Shown here: piece by piece, positions 37,809 through 48,469 of the stretch | Layout of the letters: every line of letters starts with the position of its first letter | Numbering within the stretch: position 1 is the stretch's first letter | Assembly: GCA_003956705.1 (NCBI GenBank) | Contig: QZCP01000401.1 | Coordinates: 62,001 to 126,000 of the forward strand | Source: Brevipalpus yothersi | Taxonomy: Eukaryota > Arthropoda > Arachnida > Trombidiformes > Tenuipalpidae | Length of the DNA stretch: 64,000 nucleotides | Direction of reading: 5' to 3' | Translations under genes and position numbers: made by a program | Notes under the pieces: model-generated | The model's input: only the letters and a program-made list of their open reading frames with translations | Told to the model about the DNA's origin: nothing | The model's database searches: none

Positions 37809-38932
37809 ACTTCACCTAACCGAATATATATATAAATACCTTCACACCAAACTTATTTATCTTTCAACACACAATTAAGTATTGGAAAATATTCTCTCTC
37901 CTCACATCAAACGATAATACCGAAAATAATTGATAGGCAAAGAGAAGAAAAATAATGATAATAACTTTTCACAAAAGTGGAACAAGCCAAAGTAGTGGTA
38001 ATACAGACACAGACAAAAGTAAAGCACCAAACCAACCAAAAAATGCGAAGAATGAAGACAACTTCCGAAACAATTGAAAAGATGAACAAGAAGAAGAAGA
38101 AGAAGAAGAATAAAAGTTGCTTCAAAAGTTGCTTGAAAAAATGGTCGCATTAAGGCGCCTTTTTCAAAAAATATGTAAAGAAGATCATGGATCATAGATC
38201 ACGAACGGAATTTTGTGGCCAAACTTTAACACAGATTGCCGCAAATTGTCGAATTAATTAAAGTTAAGTTAATCAAGAATCAAGTTAATTTGTTCGAATC
38301 TAATCGCAATTACAATGGAATAGTATTGTAGTATGAATGTGTGGGTTGGTGTCCACTTTTCGATATCGAATAGTTTTTGGACGAACGATTATCATTTTTG
38401 CGGTCACTTTTACACAGATTGCAATAGCAATCTACCGAGATAATAGTTAATTGTTATGGATGATGATGATGGTGAAATCTAATCAGATTACACTTATCAG
38501 GAAAGTATTACAGAATGAACGCTTGTGTGTGTGTGTGTTTGCATTGCCGCTTTCGAACGAACGGAATTTATTTTTGTGGTCATTTCGGCATCACTGTGTG
38601 GACTTGAACGATATTGTTGATTAATGAGTAGGTTTTGATTAGATTTGATAAGTCCAGTAGAAAAGATACATTCGAGGATTGTTTTTGCTTTGTGTATTGG
38701 TTAGATAAGAGAAACAAAGGGTTTTGTTGTAATCAAATCATGGATGACTATCAATAAGGATGCGTGTGTGTGTGGAAGCTTTTTGAGACTCTCCGAATTT
38801 GCCGATTGATTTCGGTCGATTTTTTTATTGGCACAAAAAAGCTATAGATTTTCATGTGAAAATAGGTTTTCATATCACATCACTATTGAGACCAGTGTTA
38901 TAGATTAGTAAAATTACAATCGACTCTAGATA
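37809..38932. other. Intergenic, nothing recognised
   Basis: About 1.1 kb between the beta-catenin-like start and the thiamine pyrophosphokinase stop. It contains an AAGAAGAAG tract near 38090, short TG runs near 38524 and 38765, and no convincing ORF. Confidence 0.55.
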
Positions 38933-39993
38933 TCATTTCTCTGGACATTTTGCTTCTAGGAAAGGAATTTCATTGACTAGATCAGTTCTACAAGATGAGG
39001 CAAGATGCAATTCTTGAGACCAGAGAGCTGACTCATCTAATCGCAATTTGACTCTTTTAGCTGATGGATCAAAGCTATTACTGGTACTTATAATTGAATC
39101 AAAGGAGAGAGCCAATTGATCCATGTTGTATTTCAAGCCAGTTGAGGTAACTTTACATTCTCGATTGAAAGGCACTATTGAACACCACTCTGAATCCACA
39201 CTAGTTTCGATAAGATGATTTCCCTTAGAAAAATTTAAGATATGATGAAAAAAACTCTCGAACACTTTTCTTTATACCTTGGATAGAATCCAGGAGATTG
39301 ATCCTGTTAGATCAACCAAAAAAACTGGGAGTCCACTATGATTTATGTTCCAGATATGAAGAGTGTGTATAACGGAAAAAGTTTGATCTAATCGCGGAGT
39401 TCGTTGCCAAAAGACGACCACATATCTGGAATTTTGCTCATCTTTGGCTGGTATCTGCTTCAGAGCTTTTGTGAAATCAGTCTCATCTTGATCTGGAGTT
39501 GGTATTATCGGAACATTCTGAGGAAATTTTTCTTTATCAGAATTAACATTGAAAAACTCGGCTCAACTAACTTTTTGCTCAAAAAAATCAAGAGATTCTC
39601 TTCTGATCGAGTCAAAGTCACCGGAAATGATGTTTGGTAACTTAATCTTGTGCCAAATATTGTGGAGAATATTGGTTCCACCGTCGACAGATATTCTTAG
39701 GTTTGCTGGTGGATTAAAGTAGAAAAAGTTAACCAAAAAACCATCAACATCTGTCTAGGAATGGCATACCTTTGTTCCAACATTCAATGAAAACTTCCAG
39801 CTGATTTTCGGTCAAATTATCCAAACCATGATTAAGTACCATCGCAATATATTCATCTTGATCTGTAAAGAATGCAGGTGATCACTATTTAATCAATTAC
39901 TAATGATGCAAATCAAAACTCACTACCCGATTGGAAAAGCTTCGAAACATCCCACCCTGAACATCCATCGTTCATCATTCGAAAAGCCATCAT
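38933..39993 (-). CDS. TPK1: Thiamine pyrophosphokinase
   Basis: Transfers pyrophosphate from ATP to thiamine, making the coenzyme thiamine diphosphate in the cytosol. Five exons (39924-39993, 39770-39862, 39572-39705, 39278-39517, 38933-39223) join in frame to 275 residues, close to the family length of about 243. Key blocks are MVLNHGLDN, SVDGGTN (60-66), ISGDFDSIR (81-89), TPDQDETDF (106-114), then WCSIVPF, CKVTSTGLKYN and STSNSF in the C-terminal beta-sandwich domain. Only the last exon is a visible ORF; the others lack ATG. An oddity is the segment usually reading GGLAGRFDQ, here WQRTPRLDQ (136-144): Arg-x-Asp-Gln is kept but the glycines are lost. The C-terminus extends about 25 residues past the usual end. 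The start codon (tandem ATG at 39993) is inferred from phase and an upstream stop. Confidence 0.9.
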
Positions 39994-41389
39994 TTCACTC
40001 TATCGAACATAAACTCGCAAGTATGTTCGAACTGAGCTCATCTATTGAACGAACGATATTTTCTCGAAAGCAACACGAAAAATTGAGAAAATTTCCCAAT
40101 GAATACTATCAATCAATACTAGAGAATAATAATCAAGGCGTACAATGATTCATAAAATGAATACTGTTTCCTGGTTAATCAAATGTTTACACAGGAAATT
40201 AGATAATACACTTTACTTTCTCACGAGTAATACAGAGGCTTAAACATACACACACGAAGAATCACTCCCACACATAATTCATCAACATGAGCACTCATGT
40301 CTTCACCGTGAACATCTCCTACATCAATACCACAGACTCAACAACGTCTATGGTATCCATGATGAATAATGATTATTCAATAATCCATCAGTCTGTGGTA
40401 TTATCAAGCAGAGAGAGTGAGTTTTTGTTGCGGCTGAGAGAGATGCGTGAAGTGAGTTTCTCATGTTTTCATTTTAAATGTGTTTACATGTGTAAATGTT
40501 TTTCTTTGCCTCAAGATGATTATCATGATTACCATTAAATTTTGGGTGTGAACATTATTTTGCTACTAGTGGTGTTAATGAGTCACACAAATTGTGGGTG
40601 GAAAAGAGAGAGAGAAGATAATTACATGGATTCGAAGAGAGATGTGATTTTGATATCACTTCATTTGTGATCGATGTGAGGGGAAAAAATTTTTTTTGTG
40701 TATTTTTCACTTCGAACTGGATTAAAAATTGATAAACATCGACAATAATTAAGGTAAATATATTCCAGATTGATATATAATTCTATTATTTTTATTAATG
40801 TGTACACGTTCATGCTTATTTGAATTAGTACTCTGATTTGAATGTTGATTGCCATTTGCTTGTTGTCCACATTTACGCTTGAATAGATACCAGAAAACAA
40901 TGTTTACAAAACATGAAGGAAATCGAAATTCATTGCTTATATATCACTAAACCATGCAATTTATATATCCAACAAGAGACATCGAAATAGAGAGAGAGAT
41001 AGAGACATGTTAGGGTCGATAATTTTGAGTAAATTTTGCTTTTTCTTTTTCAAAGTTATATCCCAATTTAAGTGAACCAATTTACACACACAACACAAAT
41101 GATTCATGGACATCCGGTATTTAACACTACTGAACTGTTGCTTTGGGCGGTTACACGATTCGATTCGATTAACTTTCTCATTCAATTTCCTCTTTTTTTC
41201 ACTCACTTTCTAATCTTTCTCTCTCTCTTTTTCATTACAGATTGCTTTCTTTCTCGACATTCTAATCAACTATTTTTGTAACCAAAAAGTTTGACAACCA
41301 CTGGTCACTTCATCAAATTTAATTGGATTCAATTTTGCTTTCTCTCTGTGTGTGTGTAATTGACAACTTTGTGATCTCTTCCATCCAAA
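39994..41389. other. Intergenic, with a 13-bp inverted repeat
   Basis: About 1.4 kb between the thiamine pyrophosphokinase start and the SDR gene. It holds the inverted repeat at 40326-40402 and a pyrimidine tract near 41215. A plus-strand ORF at 40287-40538 shows no protein-like conservation. Confidence 0.5.
40326..40402. repeat. 13-bp perfect inverted repeat with 51-nt spacer
   Basis: AATACCACAGACT at 40326-40338 and its exact complement at 40390-40402. This would fold into a stem-loop. No target-site duplication or flanking element is evident. Confidence 0.85.
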
Positions 41390-42740
41390 ATGATGGCCTC
41401 ATGGCCACCATTGGGAAGAATTTTCCTGATTCTTTCCAGTATTATGATCTATATATGTGCACGTTCTGCACTGATTAATTCATATTTCAAATTATTGGGA
41501 CTATTTTTTGTCATTCCTCATATTTCATGGCAAATTAGTAAAATAGTTCGCCACTATTTTGCCCAGATCACCTTCATTTCGCCTGTCAACAAAGCCGTAC
41601 TGATCACTGGATGTGATTCAGGATTTGGTCAACTTGCGGCAAAAGCTCTTGATACTTATGGATTTCATGTTTTCGCTGGTTGCCTTCAACCCAAAGGACT
41701 AGGAGCCCAAAGATTATATAAGACCACTTCGAATCGCTTGAGGATACTCAATTTGGATGTTACTCAGCCGAGTGATATTGAAGCGGCAATCAAAGAGATT
41801 GAAGAATCTGATCTCCAATTGTGGGCAGTGATCAATAATGCTGCGATCACTGATTGGGGTCCAGTTGAATGGGATTCGGACTCATACCGAATTCGGAAAA
41901 TATTTGAAGTCAATCTTTTTGGTCTAATCAAAATAACCAATTCATGCTTACCTTTGTTGAGAAAAACAAAGGGACGAATAGTCAATATATCTAGTGTTTT
42001 TGGTGAGTCTTGTCCCTTCAATATTTCCACGAATCACGAGAAACACCCAAGATTTTCATGTTGAGTGCCGGTAGATCGATATTCAGCTTGTTTTTATTCA
42101 CTCATGGCGCAGAATAGTAGGCTCTACATTTTGCCTATGATAAAGGGGTGTATTTTTTCTCCAATTCAAAATCGATTGAAAACCCCATGAAATGATACTG
42201 AAAGTTCCAGAATGATAATATAATTGATCGTTTTTTTCTTTCATAACAGGAAGAATTACTGTTGGTGGAATGGTGCCTTATTGCATGAGCAAGCATGCGG
42301 TCAGGTCGTATACTGATGGACTCCGTCGTGAAATTAGTCATACAGGAATCAAAGTGATATGCATCGAGCCATTGGCTTACCAGACTGAAATGACCAAAGA
42401 AGATAGAATTCCTGAGAGCTTGAAATCAGCATGGCAAATGGCTGATGATGGAACAAAAGAATTTTATGGTAAAGCTTCTCAACAAGAGCTAATCAATGAC
42501 CTCAAAGGTTTACTAAAAATTGCGAGTCCAAATGTGTTTGAAGTGACTGAGGCTATCGAAGAGGCCACTACAGCCACAAGTCCCTCAGATTTTTATCGTT
42601 GCTATAGCCTTTTCCATGGATTAGTTATTTGGCTGAGCGAACAGATGAATGAACAGTTTCTAGATATTCTTCTTCGCAGACCTTTCCTAAGAAGAATAGT
42701 TCATATTTTGGCTCTACCTGCTCTCAAGGGCAAAGTTTGA
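41390..42740 (+). CDS. Membrane-anchored short-chain dehydrogenase (retinol/hydroxysteroid type)
   Basis: NAD(P)-dependent oxidoreductase of the classical SDR fold. Two exons (41390-42002, 42250-42740) join in frame to 367 residues. The N-terminal 60 residues are hydrophobic, with two probable membrane segments. The cofactor motif TGCDSGFG (73-80) is typical of the retinol dehydrogenase / 17-beta-HSD2 / BDH1 group (SDR9C). Also present are NNA at 149-151, the catalytic serine in NISSV (201-202) and YCMSK (Tyr215, Lys219). The intron splits the codon just before GRITVGG. The substrate could be a retinoid, a sterol or a ketone body and cannot be decided from sequence. It converges on the KH gene at 42916, only 175 bp away. 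Confidence 0.9.
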
Positions 42741-42915
42741 TCAATCATAATAGTTCATATTCACGCTTAATTGTATTGTCTTTTCGAGTTTGCATAAAAT
42801 AACTTTATATTTCATGATGATTTACAACAAATGTTTCTTCCTTTCGTACATGCATATAGACTGACACCAAAGTGTATGCTATTGATGTTAAAAGATAAAA
42901 CAGATTTGATAAATT

Positions 42916-43895
42916 TTAAAAACACAGTTCTCTAGCCGGCGGATTTGTGGGTATACATTTGAAATCAAAATTATCATTACTAAACTGTTCAATTTCTTCC
43001 GCGCTCAGTGTATTTAAATCACTGTACACACTGAAATCAATTTGTGGAAGAGGATTTGGTGGAACATTTACAATATTTGATTGTGGAAAAACTGATGGCA
43101 TAGTCATCATTTGAACAGGAACAGTTCTGAAGCCCATCGATGCTTGAGGTGTATATGAAACCTCCATACTTTGTCCCATACTTTGCATCATAGGGGTTGC
43201 TTGGGGAAATAAAGAACGTGATGCATTGACAAATGGTGATGGTTGGACCTGGTGTTGTTGAATTTGTTGAAAAGTACGATTGAAGCTGAAGCCAGACTGA
43301 GAAGCTAAAAATTTAAGGAAAAAAATTAATTAAAAAAATGAAAGATGGGCAATCAAAGTGTCTTACCAGGTGCTTGTGTAATTTCTCTCATCTTCTGATT
43401 GAAAGAGAACGGTTTTGATGCAGAAGAATCTCTACCAACAATTTCATCAATCAATCGCTCAACCATTCGTATTTGTTCAGGATCACCGAAAATATCCACA
43501 CTTGTCTCATATCCTGAACTATCGTTGTTGACCCTTACTCTGGCCCCAGTTCGAGATTGAATACCTTTTATGGTACTTCCACCACGACCGATGACCTTTC
43601 CAACATCCGATGATGGTACTGTGATAGTCTTCCTATCTGACCCTCCACCACCTTGATAATTAGGTCTATAGTTGGGATTACCACCGAAATTTCGTTGAGG
43701 AGGAGGAGGAGATGAATATCTTTGATCTGGTACAACATATCTGTTGTGATTTTGGGACGTCCATGATTGACGATCACCGTGACCATATCCCCTGTTATCA
43801 TTCCACGAAGAAAACCTTGGACCATTTTGATTTCTATCATTCACATAATGATACCTGTTATAATTATTATCATCTCGATATCTGTAATTTGACAT
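42916..43895 (-). CDS. KH-domain protein with NUP42-like C-terminal tail
   Basis: Two exons (43367-43895, 42916-43304) join in frame to 305 residues from the ATG at 43895. The R/N/Y-rich N-terminus begins MSNYRYRD, like MSNFRTRG in the nearby DDX43-like helicase. A KH domain near 86-152 is almost identical to the helicase's: 22 consecutive residues around GKVIGRGGSTIK match, although about half their codons differ synonymously. Exon 2 is Q/P/M-rich and ends LSAEEIEQF...FDFKCIPTNPPARELCF. That tail resembles the Gle1-binding C-terminus of the mRNA-export nucleoporin NUP42 (F-x-x-G-K-I-P-x-x-P-P-P-x-E-L pattern, from memory). The CCCH finger and FG repeats of NUP42 are absent. Role inferred: RNA binding coupled to Gle1 or the nuclear pore. 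Alternative: a KH-only duplicate with chance similarity in the tail. Confidence 0.8.
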
Positions 43896-44458
43896 CCTTG
43901 ACAAACTCGTTAATATTATATGTTTCAATGATATACGATATTACGAATTCAAAATCTTACAAGCACAGTCTGGCGCAGACAATTCAATCAACCCAAAATT
44001 AAGATGATCTTCAACAAGTAAATGAGCTTCTTTTCCTGTAATACAATTAACAATTAACAGGATATAATCATCAACATTTCCAAAAATACATTATACACTT
44101 TGAACGCGGTTGAACATTTAAAAATGTTTACATTTTGAATGACACATGATTGAGAAAAGGTTGAGCGCCACCTTAAAATGATCATCAATAAAAAATGTTG
44201 GAATAAATCGAGGAGAAACAACATCAACAACATTCGATTGAACTTACCGAAAATTTATTGGAAACATATCAAAGAAATAATCATTTGGTTGACAATAACA
44301 TTCAGAATCAAGGTGCAAAATTTTTCGCTTCTTTCTCTCTCTCTCTTGCTCAATACATGTTGATTCAATGTGAACAAAAATGTGTACACCAAAAAAAAAA
44401 GTTTGCAAATTTTTTTTTTTGCTCTCTCTCTTTCGCCTTCAAAGTCTCTTGATTTCAT

Positions 44459-44719
44459 TCATTCTTTAAATTTCCATTCTTGACGACATATTGGACAAAG
44501 TTGAGCGACATTTTGGGCATTAAGCCATTTCATTATACAATGTATGTGAAAACAGTGGGAACATTGACCCCAAACAAGTGGACAATCATCACCAGGCGTT
44601 TTACAATCTGGACAACAGCCATCGAATGCATTTCGACAAATACCACAATTGTCATCCTTGGCGATCCATTTCCACAATGCCACTCCTCTCCAATTTCTGA
44701 TATTCACTTTCATGGGCAT
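44459..44719 (-). CDS. ANAPC11: Anaphase-promoting complex RING subunit APC11
   Basis: The catalytic RING-H2 subunit of the APC/C ubiquitin ligase, which recruits the E2 and drives mitotic exit. The intronless gene encodes 86 residues (human 84). It has the full APC11 signature: CGICRNAFDGCCPDCKTPGDDCPLVWGQCSHCFHIHCIMKWL followed by CPICRQEWKFKE. All cysteines and histidines of the zinc sites are present. The frame has two possible starts, Met1 and Met3; Met3 (MKVNI) corresponds to the usual family start. Confidence 0.97.
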   Translation of the reverse strand: MPMKVNIRNWRGVALWKWIAKDDNCGICRNAFDGCCPDCKTPGDDCPLVWGQCSHCFHIHCIMKWLNAQNVAQLCPICRQEWKFKE

Positions 44720-44997
44720 CCTTTTTTATCACCACTCAATCAACCTTAACGGCCGATGAAACACACATACACACATATCAATTTAACAAACACACATCAA
44801 ACAAAAACAGAAAGTAATTAAGAGTAGTCAAGAGAGAGAGAACAGCATTTCTGTCACTTTCAGAGGCTTCAAAACTTCATTCACACTCGCAAAATGCTCG
44901 CAAAACGCAAAGCTTGAAGCGCCAATGTTCAGTGAGTACAAAAAATTATACATGTACATGGCGAATCAATCGATTGAGCATTTCGAATGAAAAATTG

Positions 44998-45201
44998 ATG
45001 AAAATCTTAGTTTTGAATGAGAAGGAACAGAATAAGATTCAATTTCACGAGATACTGTGTATTCTCTATTACAATAAACCCATTCACTTTCCTCAGAATG
45101 CTCAACTACATGCTGTACTGTATTTCAATAAGAACGAAGCAAATGAAACATTATCGATGGAAGAAAAGTACTTTTGGCATAGAAAACGAATTAATCTTTA
45201 G
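44998..45201 (+). CDS. Small hypothetical ORF
   Basis: A 67-residue ORF (MKILVLNEKEQNK...YFWHRKRINL) with a fairly protein-like composition, on the strand opposite its neighbours. It is open further upstream to about 44914 without an ATG. No homology is recognised and no splice partner is found. It may be spurious. Confidence 0.25.
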   Translation: MKILVLNEKEQNKIQFHEILCILYYNKPIHFPQNAQLHAVLYFNKNEANETLSMEEKYFWHRKRINL

Positions 45202-45281
45202 AAGTTGAGTTGGAATCAATTTCATGAGTGTAATTTTTGTTCTTACATAGATAGAACTTCAAAGAACAACTTTCATTCGAT

Positions 45282-45643
45282 TTAATTTTCGATATGAATG
45301 GATCTGAATTGATCATGACGGTATGGATATCTCATTTTATATGTTTCTGTTGCTTGAGCATATTGAGCTATGCTTTCTTGTTTTACCTTCAACAATATGA
45401 ACTCATTCTCGAATTCATCATGAATAGAATCTCGGAAAATTTGTAAAACGAGAGCCTCAATGGCATTGATGTGTTTCTGATTGATTTTTTTCCCGAAATT
45501 TTTACCCTGATAATAATCTCCAAAAATCTGCGAGCTGTAATTGGGAGGAGAAGCGGAAGCCCAAAACTTAATAAAACTTTTGATTAAAAAGAAGCAATCA
45601 ATCGATATGTATTCTCTTGCTCAATTTCTTCACTTACCTCCAT
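45282..45643 (-). CDS. Orphan 96-residue protein with a 6-nt first coding exon
   Basis: A minus-strand frame at 45282-45566 reads as a well-formed protein (FWASASPPNYSSQIFGDYYQ..., amphipathic helices INAIEALVLQIFRDSI and EFILLKVKQESIAQYAQ, ending RSIHIEN) but has no start codon. A TTAAG acceptor before it pairs with the donor ATGGAG/GTAAGT at 45638, giving coding exons 45638-45643 and 45282-45566 in phase 0 (96 aa, starting MEFWASASPP). The intron is 71 bp. The helical, basic character suggests a small subunit of some complex; I do not recognise the family. Using the alternative acceptor 9 nt upstream (AAAAG) would put TTT TAT TAA in frame, so the TTAAG site is required. Confidence 0.6.
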
Positions 45644-45840
45644 CCGATGTCAGTTTTTACTTATTAACACTTGTCTACTAATTTAATTAATTTATATTTT
45701 TTTCTTCTCTCATGATACTTCAAGTTGAAGTCCAGTAAATAACTAGCCAATTTGAAAGCAGAAATTCACTTTCACTTGATTGAATTGACTGTTTTCCTCA
45801 CAAACCAACTTCGGAAAAAATAAATGATAAAAAAGTCCTC

Positions 45841-45898
<58 letters not shown>

Positions 45899-45995
45899 NN
45901 NNNNNNNNNNNNNNNNNNNNNNNNNNNNNNNNNNNNNNNNNNNNNNNNNNNNNNNNNNNNNNNNNNNNNNNNNNNNNNNNNNNNNNNNNNNNNNN

Positions 45996-46050
<55 letters not shown>

Positions 46051-46533
46051 CAATTGATTGTCATTCACCTTCGTTCCCCTTTTTTCGTAGGTAGAGCATC
46101 GGATTCTCAGCCAAACGCTTCTTCTTATTCTTCTTTATTCCATCCGACGAATCGTTCGATCACCCAGACCAGGTCAGGTCAGAAGCCTGGCAAGTTAGAT
46201 TGATTACCAAACAGTCTGATGATCTGTAAATCATCATGCTCTTCTGCCCATCAACTCCTGACGAAAAATCCGATGTTCAGTCTTTCATCATCACAGATCA
46301 TCCTCAACGTTCATGAGTGATCCTTTTCTTCGTGATCATCTTCATTGATTTGCATTATAAGTTATTCAATTGAGAATTTCTACTCAGAATACATTCTCAT
46401 GAATAGTATTTGTTGGTTTTTTTCTCTGAATGAAATTTTCTCAATACAAGCATCGAATGTTCTCAACGTTTTGGAATCGACTAGATAATTTCATACAAAA
46501 TGCTGACAAACAGAAGGAATTCCATATATTAAG
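45644..46533. other. Intergenic with gapped microsatellite
   Basis: Divergent upstream region between the 96-residue orphan (minus) and the secreted orphan (plus). It is dominated by the (GA)n tract. A short segment near 46089-46115 resembles a tRNA D-arm (GGTAGAGCATCGG) but has no T-arm. Confidence 0.6.
45844..46047. repeat. (GA)n microsatellite with assembly gap
   Basis: GA repeats on both sides of 97 N bases (45899-45995). The true array length is unknown. Confidence 0.97.
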
Positions 46534-48469
46534 ATGAGTTTCAGTGTCAAATTTCTTGTCTTTAGTGTGATATTAACTTTGGAAACATTGTGTGTACAAA
46601 GTTCTATTCGATTTCATCTTTTACCAAGTATATGGACCTCTATCAACACAGAATTTCCGCGAATATTCTCAAGAAGTGCTGAAGAATTTGAAGAAGAATT
46701 CTCACCAAATAGTTTGGAACTCAATGATGGCACAGAACACAGTCATTCAACACCTTCTTCCTCCTCTTCTTCCGTCAAGAATCCAGTAGAAGAACGCTAT
46801 TTACAGTTCATTTCGAGACTGCCATCAGTTCATCGACATCCATTTTTCGATTCTTCAATTAATGATGATTTCAGGGGAAGTAAGTTTCACTCTTTTTTCT
46901 AATCAATACTTCATCTATTATCTATCTATTCATTTATTATCTTAATCATCTGAATTTTTCCAACTTCCCCTCAATTTTTCTGATTCATTCTGATATTTTC
47001 TAGGTTTTCCTTCCGGTCAAAGTGATTGGAGACCATCTGAGTCCTCTCCTTGGAGTAAACTCAGTCTTCCAGTTGATCTTTCAGATTCATTTCAAAAATC
47101 GGAAACTAAACCAAACTCCTATCGAAGACGACATAATTCTGTTGTGAAAACATCAAAACATCATCATGAAAGTCCGTTTGATATACTCACAAAAGGAGCT
47201 TTTTTCAAGACACCCGATAGCTCTAAGTGGTCAAAATGGAAAAATTCTTGGCTTTCCGATGATGATCTATACAGTCAACCCATCTACTATACTACACCGA
47301 AAGTCACTCTACCGACTCGACCCAGAACAACTACTACAACCAAACAAGCCCCACTATTTTCCCTGTTCAATCAGCCAAATGCAGATGAGTTTGACTTTGG
47401 CCCTTTGCAGCCAAAAAATATTGACCCAGCTCTTGCGAAGATCATGCCCGATGAGAGTGGATGCAAAACAGTGCTCAAAGAAATTCATGAACTTCCTGGA
47501 ATCAAACCCAAACAGATCGTCCGATTGATTCGCAATCGTCGAGGTCTAATTGGTGGAGGATTCCCAGCATTTCCTGAAGATCTCAGTTTGGCTGAAAGTA
47601 AGCGTTCAGTAACCCTATTGATGGTCAAGCATTGTGTTGAGCCAAATGACACGAGTACCTCAGGACGAAATGAGTTGAAAAATCTTAAAATTCGTCAATT
47701 AATGGATAAAACTGACACAGGATCTGCTGGAAGTCAAATAGCTGATCAATTGAAAAGTAAGTGATATTAATGTTCTCTTTATACTCCATCTATTATGGGT
47801 CTAACATTGGACTCATAGTCTCAATTTTATTGAGAAAATCTGTAGAAAATTGTTTTGATTCCTACCTAACTAATCTTTGACAATCCTCTTTCCATAGAAT
47901 TAGTTTCACCATTGACAAAAGCAGCTGCGATGACTTGGGATGATGTTAATAATGATGATTTCCTAAATGAGGACAAGGGAAATGAGCGGACATCGTTGCT
48001 TGCCAATGTCTATGATGAAAAAGGTGGAGATGATGAATGGATTGATCGTGGGCTCAACAAAAATCGTCAAACTTTTGATGAACCTTCCTCGAATGCATAT
48101 CTCAATGATATGGATGACGAGAGAACAAATCACAAGCGTCCATCACAATTCAGTGTCCATGAAATTGGTGGTTCAAGGGGTAGAGACTCAGATAACTGGG
48201 TACCAAACTTTCCATACATCTCAAGCAATCAGAATCAGAATCAAGGTAATAAATTTAATGGTCGAAGAATCACCAGTGGATTTAGGAAAAATCATTCAGG
48301 ACCAAAAAAAATTGATTCGAGCATTTCATACTATCAGAAAAGAAGGCCTCACTTAAATCGGCCGAACACTGATCATTACACTGTGAATTTTGGAAATGAA
48401 AACTATCAGTCTTACCATGAAGATTATGACAGTGATCGAGATGGATTGACCACAGCTAGTCCGAAATGA
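46534..48469 (+). CDS. Secreted protein of unknown function
   Basis: Three exons (46534-46879, 47004-47756, 47898-48469) join in frame to 556 residues. The N-terminus (MSFSVKFLVFSVILTLETLCVQSS) is a signal peptide. The protein is hydrophilic, Ser/Asn/Asp/Lys-rich and mostly disordered. The central part, DESGCKTVLKEIHELPGIKPKQIVRLIRNRRGLIGGG then LLMVKHCVEP (about 290-365), is the only segment with globular character and contains two cysteines that could pair. RNRRG could be a proprotein-convertase site (inference). The Thr/Pro tract TRPRTTTTTK suggests O-glycosylation. AATAAA lies at 48592. I do not recognise the family. Confidence 0.78.

Noticed and set aside
38151..38160. GGCGCC palindrome as a third E2F site
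   Set aside because: Flanks are AAGGCGCCTT, not the TTTGGCGCCAAA consensus.
37902..38195. Hydrophobic minus-strand ORF upstream of the beta-catenin-like gene
   Set aside because: Built on an AAGAAG tract (poly-Leu/Phe in translation); two overlapping frames are equally open.
43712..44002. Plus-strand ORF opposite the KH gene
   Set aside because: Shadow of the real minus-strand coding exon.
46089..46115. tRNA-like D-arm (GGTAGAGCATCGG)
   Set aside because: No matching acceptor stem, anticodon arm or T-loop within tRNA length.
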